Source: VFMC01 sp044238435
Lineage (GTDB): Bacteria; Actinomycetota; Acidimicrobiia; Acidimicrobiales; Ilumatobacteraceae
DNA length: 15,373 bases
Direction: 5' to 3'
Assembly (NCBI GenBank): GCA_044238435.1
Contig: JBIIDH010000089.1
Location: 1 to 15,373 of the forward strand
Below, in pieces: positions 1-7,085 of the stretch. The notes beneath the pieces were generated by a model, which was not told the DNA's origin, searched no databases, and saw only the letters and a program-made list of their open reading frames with translations. Position 1 is the first letter of the stretch; every line of letters begins with the position of its first letter. A program made the position numbers and the translations under genes.

Positions 1-1751
1 ACGGCCAGTTCCAGCGCTACACCATCGAAGACGGCGCCTACATCCGCGACCACTTCTTCGGTCCCGATCCGCGCCTGCGGGCGATGGTGAGCCACCTCAG
101 CGACGTCGACCTCGTCAACCTGCCGCGCGGCGGGCACGACTACCGCAAGCTCTACGCCGCCTACAAGGCAGCCACCGACAACCTCGGCACCGGTGCCCCC
201 ACCGTCATCTTGTGCAAGACAGTGAAGGGCTGGACGCTCGGCCCGCAGATCGAGGGCCGCAACGCCACGCACCAGATCAAGAAGATGAACACTGAGCAGC
301 TCGTGGCGCTGCGCGACCGGCTGTACCTGCACGACGAGATCCCCGACGAGGCCATCGACGGCGACAACCCGCCGTACTTCCGGCCTCGCGAAGACAGCGT
401 CGAGTTCCAGTACATGATGGAGCGCCGCCGTCGCCTGGGTGGCTCCATCCCGAAGCGCCGCACGGCTCCGCACCGACCCGTCACCCTGCCCACCGACGAC
501 GCGTTCGACGAGCTGCGCAAGGGCTCGGGCACCGCAGCCGTCAGCACGACGATGGGGTTCACGCGCCTGCTGCGCAACCTCGCCCGCGACGACCACTTCG
601 GCCGCCATGTCGTGCCCATCGTGCCCGACGAGGCACGCACGTTCGGCATGGATGCGCTGTTCCGCGAACTGAAGATCTACGCGTCGCAGGGTCAGAAGTA
701 CGAGCCGGTCGATCACGACCTGCTGCTCAGCTACACCGAGTCGAGCGACGGCCAGATCCTCGAAGAGGGCATCACCGAGGCGGGTTCGATGGCCAGCTTC
801 ATCGCCGCCGGCACGTCGTACGCCACACGTGGCGTCACCACCGTGCCCTTCTACACGTTCTATTCGATGTTCGGTTTCCAGCGGGTGGGCGACCTCATCT
901 GGCAGGCGGCCGATGCCCGCACGCGCGGCTTCCTGATGGGTGCCACGGCAGGGCGCACCACCTTGCTCGGCGAAGGTCTACAGCACCAGGACGGACACTC
1001 GTTGGTGCTGGCCTCCACCGTGCCGCCGGTGCAGTCGTACGACCCGGCCTTCGCCTACGAGGTGGCCGAGATCGTGCGCGCCGGCCTCGAGCGGATGTAC
1101 GGCGACAACCCGGCCAACGGCGACCCCGACGTCTTCTACTACCTCACGTTGTACAACGAGAACTACCCGATGCCGGTCATGCCCGACAGCCCCGAGGTGC
1201 GGGCCGGCATCGTGCGCGGCCTGTACCACTTCGAGGCTGCCCCGGCCGCCGCACGCCAGGCCACGTTGTTGTTCAGTGGTTCGGCGCACTCGGCGGCACG
1301 GGCCGCTGCGGTGGCGCTGCGCGACCGCTACGACGTGGGCGTCGACCTGTGGTCGGCCACCTCGTACAAGGCGCTGCGCGACGACGCGTTGGCAGCCGAG
1401 CGGTGGAACCGCCTGCACCCGTCGCAGGCCCCGCGCACCCCGCTGGTGGCGCAGCTGCTGGCCGGCACGCCGGGGCCGGTGGTGGCCGTCACCGACTTCA
1501 TGAAGATCGTGCCCGAGCAGGTGGCCCGCTGGTTGCCCGGCCGCCAGTTCACCCCGCTCGGCACCGACGGCATGGGACGCTCCGACACCCGTGAGGCGCT
1601 GCGTCGCCACTTCGAGGTCGACGAAGGCCACGTGGTGGTGGCGGTGCTGTCGGCACTGGCTGCTCGGGGCGATGTCGAGGCCGATCTGATAGCCAAGGCC
1701 ATCGGCGACTACGGCATCGACCCCGACGCCGTCGACCCCACCGTCGTCTGA
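1..1751 (+). CDS. aceE: Pyruvate dehydrogenase E1 component, homodimeric type (5' end outside window)
   Basis: This is the C-terminal 583 residues of the thiamine-diphosphate E1 subunit that decarboxylates pyruvate and acetylates the lipoyl group of E2, in the cytoplasm. The frame is open from base 3 with no start, so the gene enters from the left; the ATG at 84 is internal. Full-length family members are about 900 residues, so roughly the first third is missing. Visible hallmarks are TVKGWTLG followed by EGRNATHQIKKM (the loop near the cofactor site), VPDEARTFGMD, SYTESSDGQILEEGITEAGS, FYSMFGFQRVGDL and GEGLQHQDGHS. These fit AceE and not the heterodimeric E1 alpha/beta type. It ends in TGA, 34 bp before the stop of the convergent CAP-domain gene. 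It shows no functional link to the glycan genes to the right. The family call is secure. Confidence 0.96.
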   Translation, partial: GQFQRYTIEDGAYIRDHFFGPDPRLRAMVSHLSDVDLVNLPRGGHDYRKLYAAYKAATDNLGTGAPTVILCKTVKGWTLGPQIEGRNATHQIKKMNTEQLVALRDRLYLHDEIPDEAIDGDNPPYFRPREDSVEFQYMMERRRRLGGSIPKRRTAPHRPVTLPTDDAFDELRKGSGTAAVSTTMGFTRLLRNLARDDHFGRHVVPIVPDEARTFGMDALFRELKIYASQGQKYEPVDHDLLLSYTESSDGQILEEGITEAGSMASFIAAGTSYATRGVTTVPFYTFYSMFGFQRVGDLIWQAADARTRGFLMGATAGRTTLLGEGLQHQDGHSLVLASTVPPVQSYDPAFAYEVAEIVRAGLERMYGDNPANGDPDVFYYLTLYNENYPMPVMPDSPEVRAGIVRGLYHFEAAPAAARQATLLFSGSAHSAARAAAVALRDRYDVGVDLWSATSYKALRDDALAAERWNRLHPSQAPRTPLVAQLLAGTPGPVVAVTDFMKIVPEQVARWLPGRQFTPLGTDGMGRSDTREALRRHFEVDEGHVVVAVLSALAARGDVEADLIAKAIGDYGIDPDAVDPTVV

Positions 1752-1788
1752 CCCGCCGTCACCCGACCCGCCATCACCTGACCGGTCA
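1749..1788. repeat. 15-nt tandem unit plus 10-bp palindrome between convergent stops
   Basis: Bases 1749-1763 and 1764-1778 are two copies of a 15-nt unit YGACCCGCCRTCACC, and the start of a third copy (TGACC) follows. The third partial copy runs into a perfect 10-bp palindrome, TGACCGGTCA, at 1779-1788. The repeat contains the aceE stop codon, and the palindrome contains the stop of the opposite gene. It has no T-run, so it is not a recognisable intrinsic terminator. It may only be replication slippage in GC-rich DNA. Confidence 0.4.
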
Positions 1789-3906
1789 GACCCACCAGCC
1801 GTTCACATCCACCACCACGTGGGTGGCGTGCTGGGCGAAGACGCACAGCGTGCCCGTTGCCGACAGCGGCAGCTGCGCGGCGTTCGAGACGGCACCGTCG
1901 GTGCGCATGTTGGCGGTCGAGGCGACCGGCCGGTCGTTGCACGGCCAGGCGGTGAGGTAGCCGTTGCCGCTCGACGCGGTGGTGGTGATGTTCACCGACA
2001 CCGCCGTCGCCCCGGCGGGAACCCCGCGGACACCGGCGATCTGGATGGTGACCACCTGACCGGAGCCCACCTGCTGGCCGGCGGTGCCGGCGTTCACCTC
2101 GGCGCGCAGCCGGTCGCGGGTGTCGATGAGGCGGAACGGGGTGGAGGGAGTGAACGTGCTGGCACCGTCGGCGGCGTAGTAGCCGGTGATGTCGGCCACC
2201 AGGTCGACAGGGCTCAGGCTGTAGAGGCACACCCGGCCCTCGGCCGACAGCGGCACTGTCACCATGTTGGGGCGGGTGCGTCCGAGTTGCGGGTTGAGGT
2301 TCGACACCACCGGGCGCTCGGCGCCACAGGGGTAGGCGGTCACGAAGCCGGCGGCACCGGCGTCGACGCTGGTGAGGTTCATCGTCGCCGCTGTGGCGCC
2401 AGCGGGCACACCGGCCGTGCCGGCGACCTGCAGTTCCACGGTCTGGCCGGCGTCGAGGCGGGTGCCGCCGAAGCCGACACGGGTGTCCATCAGCCGCTGC
2501 GGGGTGAGTGGGCTGAACCGGCCGGTGGCCGTGGTGGTCATCGCCCCGGTCACGTCGACCACCAGGTTGGTGGCGACCGGCGAGTAGACGCACATCCCGC
2601 CACCGGCGTCGAGGCCGATGGTGGCGGCGTTGGCTGTGGCGGCGTTGGCATCGCCCAGACCGAAGTTCAGTGACGAGGCGACCGGCCGTTCGGGCGAGCA
2701 GTTCCAGGCGGTGAGGTAGCCGGCGCCGGCAGGGCCGACGACCGTCACGTTGGCCACCACCGCGGTGGCACCGGCAGGAACCCCGGCCCAACCGGTGACC
2801 TGGATCCTCTTGGTCACCCCGCCCTGTAGCGCAGTGGCGCCCTGGCTGATACGGGTGTCGACGAGACGGGCGGGGGTGAGCGGGGTGAACCCGGTGGTGG
2901 GGCCGGCGGGCTGAGCGGGTGCGGCGGGCGGCATGACGCCGGTTGCAGCGGCCGGGTCGACCGTGAAGCTCCACGTCACCGTGCGGGTTGCCGTGGTGAT
3001 GGTGACGTTGTAGGTGCCGGGGGTGAGTTCGGTGCGGGGCATCGCCACCACGGCGTTGTCGCCGCCGAGGATGGAGGCGGCAGAGCCGTCGGTGTTCTGC
3101 TTCCAGAGGGCGCAGGTTTCGAGGGCACCGTTCGGGCCGGTGATCGAGGCGCTCACCGGGCCGACCACGGGCTCGGGCATCATCGCGAAGGTGGGCAGGC
3201 CGGCACCACCGCTCCATCCGCAGTAGGTGAGCGGGTTGGGCGACTCGGTGACGAACTTGCTGAGGCTGGTGGTGGTGCCGTCACCGGGGAACATCACCGG
3301 GTCGGTGGGGCGGTCGGCGTAGTAGTCGAGGCCGCGGAGCACGTCGAGTGTGGCGGCCGACTGCCACGGGCTGGTGGCCCGGTCGTCGCACTTGCCGAAG
3401 CCCACCGTGCGCAGGGCCGGCCGCACGACGCCGATGGCGTGGAACGGGCCGGTCATCCAGAGGTCGACGTGGTTGCGGGCGGCGGTGCCGTAGGCGCTCG
3501 ACACGGCGACGTTGCCGTTGTTGCCGGCCTGGTCGCCCTCGGCGGTGTAGCCGGGGCGGGCGGGGTCTTCGTCGTGGGCGATGCCGTTGCGCAGCATGTA
3601 GCACGAGTGCTGGTACGAGCCCACCGACAGGGCCGGGTCCTCGGTCACCGGGGCGACGCCGGTCATGGCCCGGTAGTAGTTCACGGTGGTGAGCCAGTCG
3701 GCGGATGGGGTGATGAAGGGCGGGGTCGGGTCGGTCGAACGCGGGGCGAGCGAGCCGGCGTCGGCGGGTGCGGCAGCCCATCCGGTGCCCACGATCACGG
3801 CGGCGGCGACAGCGTTCGTCACGATCCGGCGGAGGCGGCCGATGCCGACGGCACCCGCTTCCCGCTCGATTCCCTGGCCCCGACCTCGTGTCGTTGTGGC
3901 GTCCAT
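1786..3906 (-). CDS. Secreted CAP (SCP/PR1-like) domain protein with three PLxPxRLxDTR repeat modules
   Basis: This is a 706-residue exported protein. A basic stretch GRLRRIV (23-29) and a hydrophobic segment (about 30-48) end in ADA|GS, a likely signal-peptidase site after residue 50. Residues about 66-230 resemble a bacterial CAP domain: VNYYRAMTG, QHSCYM, AHDED and the FHAIGV helix, with H100, H111 and H156 as candidate pocket residues. Residues about 245-318 look like an Ig-type beta domain. Three modules of about 115-120 residues follow (340-452, 464-577, 585-706), each running from FxPxTPxRLxDTR through GVPAGATA to VVDVxG. Each module carries one cysteine pair. The start is an ATG with AGGAG 9 nt upstream. 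It probably acts at or outside the cell envelope; its substrate is unknown. CAP function in bacteria is generally poorly defined, so no reaction is assigned. Confidence 0.9.
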   Translation of the reverse strand: MDATTTRGRGQGIEREAGAVGIGRLRRIVTNAVAAAVIVGTGWAAAPADAGSLAPRSTDPTPPFITPSADWLTTVNYYRAMTGVAPVTEDPALSVGSYQHSCYMLRNGIAHDEDPARPGYTAEGDQAGNNGNVAVSSAYGTAARNHVDLWMTGPFHAIGVVRPALRTVGFGKCDDRATSPWQSAATLDVLRGLDYYADRPTDPVMFPGDGTTTSLSKFVTESPNPLTYCGWSGGAGLPTFAMMPEPVVGPVSASITGPNGALETCALWKQNTDGSAASILGGDNAVVAMPRTELTPGTYNVTITTATRTVTWSFTVDPAAATGVMPPAAPAQPAGPTTGFTPLTPARLVDTRISQGATALQGGVTKRIQVTGWAGVPAGATAVVANVTVVGPAGAGYLTAWNCSPERPVASSLNFGLGDANAATANAATIGLDAGGGMCVYSPVATNLVVDVTGAMTTTATGRFSPLTPQRLMDTRVGFGGTRLDAGQTVELQVAGTAGVPAGATAATMNLTSVDAGAAGFVTAYPCGAERPVVSNLNPQLGRTRPNMVTVPLSAEGRVCLYSLSPVDLVADITGYYAADGASTFTPSTPFRLIDTRDRLRAEVNAGTAGQQVGSGQVVTIQIAGVRGVPAGATAVSVNITTTASSGNGYLTAWPCNDRPVASTANMRTDGAVSNAAQLPLSATGTLCVFAQHATHVVVDVNGWWV
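1789..2154 (-). repeat. Repeat module 3 of the CAP protein (residues 585-706)
   Basis: Protein-level repeat. It begins FTPSTPFRLIDTR, passes GVPAGATAVSVNITT and ends HVVVDVNGWWV at the C-terminus. Its cysteines are C656 (AWPC) and C688 (TLCVF). It has a longer insert (about 8 residues) after DTR than modules 1 and 2. Confidence 0.8.
2176..2517 (-). repeat. Repeat module 2 of the CAP protein (residues 464-577)
   Basis: Protein-level repeat. It begins FSPLTPQRLMDTR, passes AGVPAGATAATMNLTS and ends DLVADITGYY. Its cysteines are C527 (AYPC) and C560 (RVCLY), placed as in modules 1 and 3. Confidence 0.8.
2551..2889 (-). repeat. Repeat module 1 of the CAP protein (residues 340-452)
   Basis: Protein-level repeat. 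It begins FTPLTPARLVDTR, passes GVPAGATAVVANVTV and ends NLVVDVTG. Its cysteines are C403 (AWNC) and C439 (GMCVY). It follows a short Ala/Pro linker (about residues 326-337). Confidence 0.8.
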
Positions 3907-4068
3907 GTCGCACCGCTCCTGCTGGCTGTTGCTCAGCTAGGTCATCGGTGCAGTTCCCCGGTTGCTTGACAGGACAGACGTCCCTTTGTAGCCGTTTTGG
4001 GGGACTCTTGAGACTTCACCCGACATGGGTTCACAGAACGTGGGAATCCGGCCCGACGAGTACGCGTG
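3907..4068. other. 162-bp intergenic region, longest gene-free stretch
   Basis: It lies between the stop of the GT2 gene and the start of the CAP gene, both on the minus strand, so it probably holds the CAP promoter. No clear sigma-70-type pair and no TANNNT hexamer at leaderless distance is visible on the minus strand. CTCAAG (4012-4007) and GCTACAAA (3992-3985), separated by 14 nt, loosely resemble a sigma-28/WhiG-type promoter (consensus TAAA-N15-GCCGATAA), but weakly. On the plus strand TTGACA (3966-3971) stands 17 nt before TAGCCG (3989-3994) with no plus-strand gene behind it. GTTC-ACA-GAAC (4029-4039) is a small inverted repeat. No known riboswitch is recognised. Confidence 0.35.
3916..3920 (-). 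promoter_or_regulatory. Shine-Dalgarno site of the CAP-domain gene
   Basis: AGGAG on the minus strand, 9 nt before the ATG at 3906. It fixes the start and contrasts with the apparently leaderless starts elsewhere in the window. Confidence 0.7.
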
Positions 4069-4947
4069 TCAGCGACTCCGAGCGCGCAGCAGTTTCGGCG
4101 CAGCAGCCAACCCGGCCAGCAGAGCACGGGCGTGCACGCCGCGCGGCGGGTACCGGAGACGCCGTACCGACAGCCAGAGCCCCCGGGCGATGTCGCCCCA
4201 CGGGCGGTGCCGGAACAACACCCACAGCCGGTTGCGCTCGCGGTGGTACACCGCGACGTCGGGCCGTTGGTCGGTGGACGCACTGCCCACGTGGCGTACC
4301 TGCACCCCGGGCACACAGCGGTACCGCCAGCCGCGCTCGGCACCGCGCAGCGCCAGGTCGACGTCTTCGTAGTACAGGAAGAAGCGGGCGTCGAAGCCAC
4401 CGACATCGGCGAGGAAGGCCGCGCTCAGCACAACGGCACCACCGGTGAAGATGCCGATCTCGTGCGGGGCGGCGGCCGGATCGGGTGGGACCGGGAGCGG
4501 GGTGCCGTAGCCGATGTCGGTGCCGGCGCCGTCGCGGCCCAGCTCCACCCCCAGGCTGTTCACCGTGGGTGGGTCGGTGGCCAACACGAGCATCGGCTGC
4601 ACTGCGCCCACGCGCTCCGCTGACGCGAACGCTGCCAACAGCGCATCGAGCCATCCTGCGGGCACGGTGGCATCGTCGTTCAGCAGCGCCACGTGGGTGG
4701 CGCCGCGGGCCACTGCGTGTTCGATGCCGAGGTTCATCCCGCCCGCAAAGCCGAGGTTGGCCCCGGGCACGACGAGATCGAACTCGACCGTGGCGGCCAG
4801 CGACCGGAGACGGCGCTCGGCAGCGCCACCGTTGTCGACGACCACCAGACGACTCCAACCGCCCGCAGCCGCCACGGAGGCGACGCAGGCCTCGAGCATG
4901 CCGTCGGGCGGGTCGAAGGTGAGTACGACCACCGTCACCTCGGGCAC
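4069..4947 (-). CDS. GT2 family glycosyltransferase, WbbL/rhamnosyltransferase-like
   Basis: A cytoplasmic GT-A-fold transferase of 292 residues that moves a sugar from a nucleotide donor to a growing surface glycan; the sugar cannot be read from sequence. The N-terminal strand is VTVVVLTFD, then VVVDNG (35-40), GANLGFAGGMNLG (62-74), the metal-binding LNDD (89-92), an acceptor-side FTGGAVVL (167-174) and the catalytic-base region FFLYYEDVDLALR (189-201), then H219 in VRHVGS. The C-terminus is basic. This order is typical of WbbL-type enzymes. The start is GTG at 4947. The frame stays open further upstream, but that extension would overlap the divergent gene and has no family-like sequence. 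No Shine-Dalgarno is seen; a TATCCT -10 lies 6 nt upstream, suggesting a leaderless mRNA. Confidence 0.92.
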   Translation of the reverse strand: MPEVTVVVLTFDPPDGMLEACVASVAAAGGWSRLVVVDNGGAAERRLRSLAATVEFDLVVPGANLGFAGGMNLGIEHAVARGATHVALLNDDATVPAGWLDALLAAFASAERVGAVQPMLVLATDPPTVNSLGVELGRDGAGTDIGYGTPLPVPPDPAAAPHEIGIFTGGAVVLSAAFLADVGGFDARFFLYYEDVDLALRGAERGWRYRCVPGVQVRHVGSASTDQRPDVAVYHRERNRLWVLFRHRPWGDIARGLWLSVRRLRYPPRGVHARALLAGLAAAPKLLRARSR

Positions 4948-4953
4948 GCTGGG

Positions 4954-4959
4954 AGGATA
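4954..4959 (-). promoter_or_regulatory. Candidate leaderless -10 element (TATCCT) for the GT2 gene
   Basis: TATCCT on the minus strand fits the actinobacterial -10 TANNNT. It is followed by 6 nt and then the GTG at 4947, so transcription would begin at the start codon. It overlaps the divergent hexamer by two bases. No -35 is evident. Confidence 0.6.
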
Positions 4960-4963
4960 GCGT
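4958..4963 (+). promoter_or_regulatory. Candidate leaderless -10 element (TAGCGT) for the HhH-GPD gene
   Basis: TAGCGT lies 6 nt before the GTG at 4970. GGAGG at 4952-4956 could be read as a ribosome site, but its 13-nt spacing is too long to be convincing, which favours leaderless initiation. Confidence 0.6.
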
Positions 4964-4969
4964 GGCGCC

Positions 4970-5557
4970 GTGACCGGCACCCTGTACATCACCGGCGACG
5001 CCGAGGCCGACGACCTGTTGAACACCGACGGCACGGCACTGCTCATCGGCATGTTGCTCGACCAGCAGGTGCCGATGGAGTGGGCGTTCGCTGGCCCCGC
5101 CACGCTGCGCACCCGGCTCGGGCACCTCCAGGCCTCGCGCATTGCGTCGATGACACCGGAGGCGTTCGTGGCGGTGTGCAGCGCCAAACCCGCCATCCAC
5201 CGCTTTCCGGCGTCGATGGGAGCACGCATCCACGAACTGTGCGTGGCGCTGACCGAGGGCTACGAGGGCCGTGGCGAACTGGTGTGGGCCGATGTGCGCA
5301 CCGGCGACGAGCTGTATCGCCGGCTGCGGGCGCTGCCCGGTTACGGCGACGAGAAGGCGAAGATCTTCCTCGCCCTGCTCGCCAAGCGGATGGGCGTGAA
5401 GCCCCGCGGCTGGAAGGCGGCCGCGGCGCCGTTCAGCGACACCAACCCGCGCAGCGTGGCCGACATCAACTCCCCCGCCACGCTCGCCAAGGTGCGCGAG
5501 TGGAAGAAGGCGGCCAAGGCGGCCAAGCGCGACAAACAGGACCGCCCTGTCTCCTGA
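4970..5557 (+). CDS. HhH-GPD-type base excision DNA repair protein (TIGR03252-like)
   Basis: A 195-residue soluble protein resembling the actinobacterial HhH-GPD family TIGR03252, related to the Nth/AlkA glycosylase fold. LIGMLLDQQVPMEWAFAGP (25-43) matches the opening helices of this fold, and LRALPGYGDEKAKIFLALL (119-137) is the helix-hairpin-helix that grips DNA. The Lys/Arg-rich tail (about 170-192) suggests nucleic-acid contact. I see no four-cysteine iron-sulfur cluster as in Nth. I cannot place a catalytic Asp confidently, so glycosylase activity is a family inference. It is divergent from the GT2 gene with 22 bp between starts, and the DUF2142 gene follows 40 nt later on the same strand. 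It looks like a housekeeping gene set among glycan genes. Confidence 0.88.
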   Translation: MTGTLYITGDAEADDLLNTDGTALLIGMLLDQQVPMEWAFAGPATLRTRLGHLQASRIASMTPEAFVAVCSAKPAIHRFPASMGARIHELCVALTEGYEGRGELVWADVRTGDELYRRLRALPGYGDEKAKIFLALLAKRMGVKPRGWKAAAAPFSDTNPRSVADINSPATLAKVREWKKAAKAAKRDKQDRPVS

Positions 5558-5597
5558 TCGCTGCGCCGAGCGACTGATCCCGTGGCTCGGCGGTGCG

Positions 5598-7085
5598 TTG
5601 TTGCTCGGACTGCTGGCCACGTGGACACTCGGCACCGCCCGCTACGGGGGTCCGGACGAGCCTGCCCATGTGTTGCGCGCCTACGCCGTCGCGCACGGTG
5701 AGGTGCGGGGCGAGGTGCCCGACAGCGCATCGATCGACCTGGCCCCCGGCTACCGCATCGTGGATGTGCCTGCGTCGTTGGCCAGTGGCGACCCGGCCTG
5801 TTTCCGGCACGACAGCGCAGCCACCCCCGACTGTGCGGTGCCCAACACGTCCACCGCTCCGGTGGCGGCGGCGACCTCGGCGGGGGTGAATCCGCCCCTG
5901 TACTACGCGCTGGTCGGCTCGCTCGCCCGCCTCGGCGACGAGTCGCAACCGCTCTCCTACCGGTGGGCAGCGACGGCGCTGGCGGGTGCTGCGCTGGCAC
6001 TGGCCGCGTGGCGTCTCGCCCCGCTGGCACGCCGGAAACCGCGGGCGGTCACCGTGGCGCTTGCGGCCCTCACGCCGGCGGCCTGGTTCCTCTTCGGCGT
6101 GGTGAACCCGAACGGTCTCGAGATCGCGCTCGCGGCGCTGGCCTGGGTGGGTGTGGCGCGCTGGTGGTGTTCGCCCGATGACCGCACCGCGGGCGCTGCG
6201 TGGTGGATCGGCGTTCCGGTGGCCGCAGCAGTGGCGATTCGTCCGGTGGCGCTGAGCACCGCGGCGACCGTGGTGGCGATCGTGTACCTGGCAGCGAGGC
6301 CGAGGAAGCGGGCAGCGGCGGCGCTGTGGGTGCCGATCATGGCAGCCATCGGCTCGGTGGCGGTGTGGCAGGTCGTGCTGGGCGTGGCGGTGGTCGACGA
6401 TCCCCGCACCGCGGAACACGGTTCGGTGGCACATGCTTTCGGTGAAGCCGTCGGGGGACTCCCGCGGAGTGCCGCCGAGTTGGTCGCCTCACTGGGGTGG
6501 CTCGAGTACTGGGCTCCGCTCGTGGCACAGCTGGCATGGGGCGTGGCGGCGGTCGCGGCGGTCGTGGCGGCAGGGCGAGCTGCAGTGGTGGCAGAGCGCA
6601 GCGACGTGCTGCCCACGAGCACCTTCACCTCCGACCGACCGGATCGACCGGCCCGCCCTCGTCTCCGGGCAGCGGCAGTGGTGTGGCTGGTTGCGCTGGT
6701 GGCCGCACCGGTGGTGTTCGAGGTGGTGTTCTTCGGCTCGATCGGCCCGATCTGGCAGGGTCGCTACAGCATCTCGCTGTGGCTGGGCGGCGCGGCTCTT
6801 CTCATGAGCGCCGCGCCGGGCCCTGCAGCCCCGGGGCCGGATGCACGCCATCGGGTCGCCGCCGCAGCACTCGGCGGCCTGGCCGTGGCGGAGGTGGCGA
6901 CGTTCTGGGCGGTGGTCCGACGCGCCACGGTGGGCACCGACGGATCGTGGTGGTTCACCGACGCCGTCGACATCGGCGCGCCGGCACACCCGAGGCTGCT
7001 GTTGCTGGCGCACGCCGCGATCGTCGCTGTGCTGGCGCTCGGCGTGGCGCTTCGATGCGCGCCCTGCGACCGCTACTCGAAGTAG
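5598..7085 (+). CDS. DUF2142-like polytopic membrane protein (putative GT-C-type)
   Basis: A 495-residue integral membrane protein with about ten to twelve hydrophobic segments (for example 121-143, 150-190, 202-233, 242-262, 303-327, 358-380, 393-405, 420-440, 466-486). Family-like motifs are GPDEPAHVLRAY (18-29) just after the first membrane segment, NPPLYYALVG (98-107), VVNPNGLEIALA (168-179) and WQGRYSI (386-392). DUF2142 proteins are thought to be related to GT-C transferases that use lipid-linked sugars outside the membrane, and they often sit in surface-glycan loci, which fits here. A charged loop (331-356) separates the two halves. The start is uncertain: the first permitted start is TTG at 5598 with no good ribosome site, and it truncates the first membrane helix. 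Its last 13 bases overlap the convergent secreted-protein gene. Confidence 0.85.
   Translation: MLLGLLATWTLGTARYGGPDEPAHVLRAYAVAHGEVRGEVPDSASIDLAPGYRIVDVPASLASGDPACFRHDSAATPDCAVPNTSTAPVAAATSAGVNPPLYYALVGSLARLGDESQPLSYRWAATALAGAALALAAWRLAPLARRKPRAVTVALAALTPAAWFLFGVVNPNGLEIALAALAWVGVARWWCSPDDRTAGAAWWIGVPVAAAVAIRPVALSTAATVVAIVYLAARPRKRAAAALWVPIMAAIGSVAVWQVVLGVAVVDDPRTAEHGSVAHAFGEAVGGLPRSAAELVASLGWLEYWAPLVAQLAWGVAAVAAVVAAGRAAVVAERSDVLPTSTFTSDRPDRPARPRLRAAAVVWLVALVAAPVVFEVVFFGSIGPIWQGRYSISLWLGGAALLMSAAPGPAAPGPDARHRVAAAALGGLAVAEVATFWAVVRRATVGTDGSWWFTDAVDIGAPAHPRLLLLAHAAIVAVLALGVALRCAPCDRYSK

Noticed and set aside
1709..3217. A 502-codon minus-strand frame inside the CAP gene
   Set aside because: It is Arg/His-rich shadow; its apparent repeats only mirror the protein repeats and the 15-nt tandem unit of the true frame and gene end.
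3966..3994. TTGACA-17-TAGCCG as a plus-strand sigma-70 promoter
   Set aside because: Not annotated as a promoter because the -10 lacks the final T and no plus-strand gene follows; kept only as a remark on the intergenic region.
4029..4039. GTTC-ACA-GAAC inverted repeat as a LexA-type operator
   Set aside because: The half-sites are in the opposite order to the actinobacterial SOS box (GAAC-N4-GTTC) and the spacing is wrong.
4031..5635. A 534-codon minus-strand frame spanning the GT2 gene and the repair gene
   Set aside because: It crosses two well-supported genes in other frames and is Arg/Gly/His-rich without motifs.
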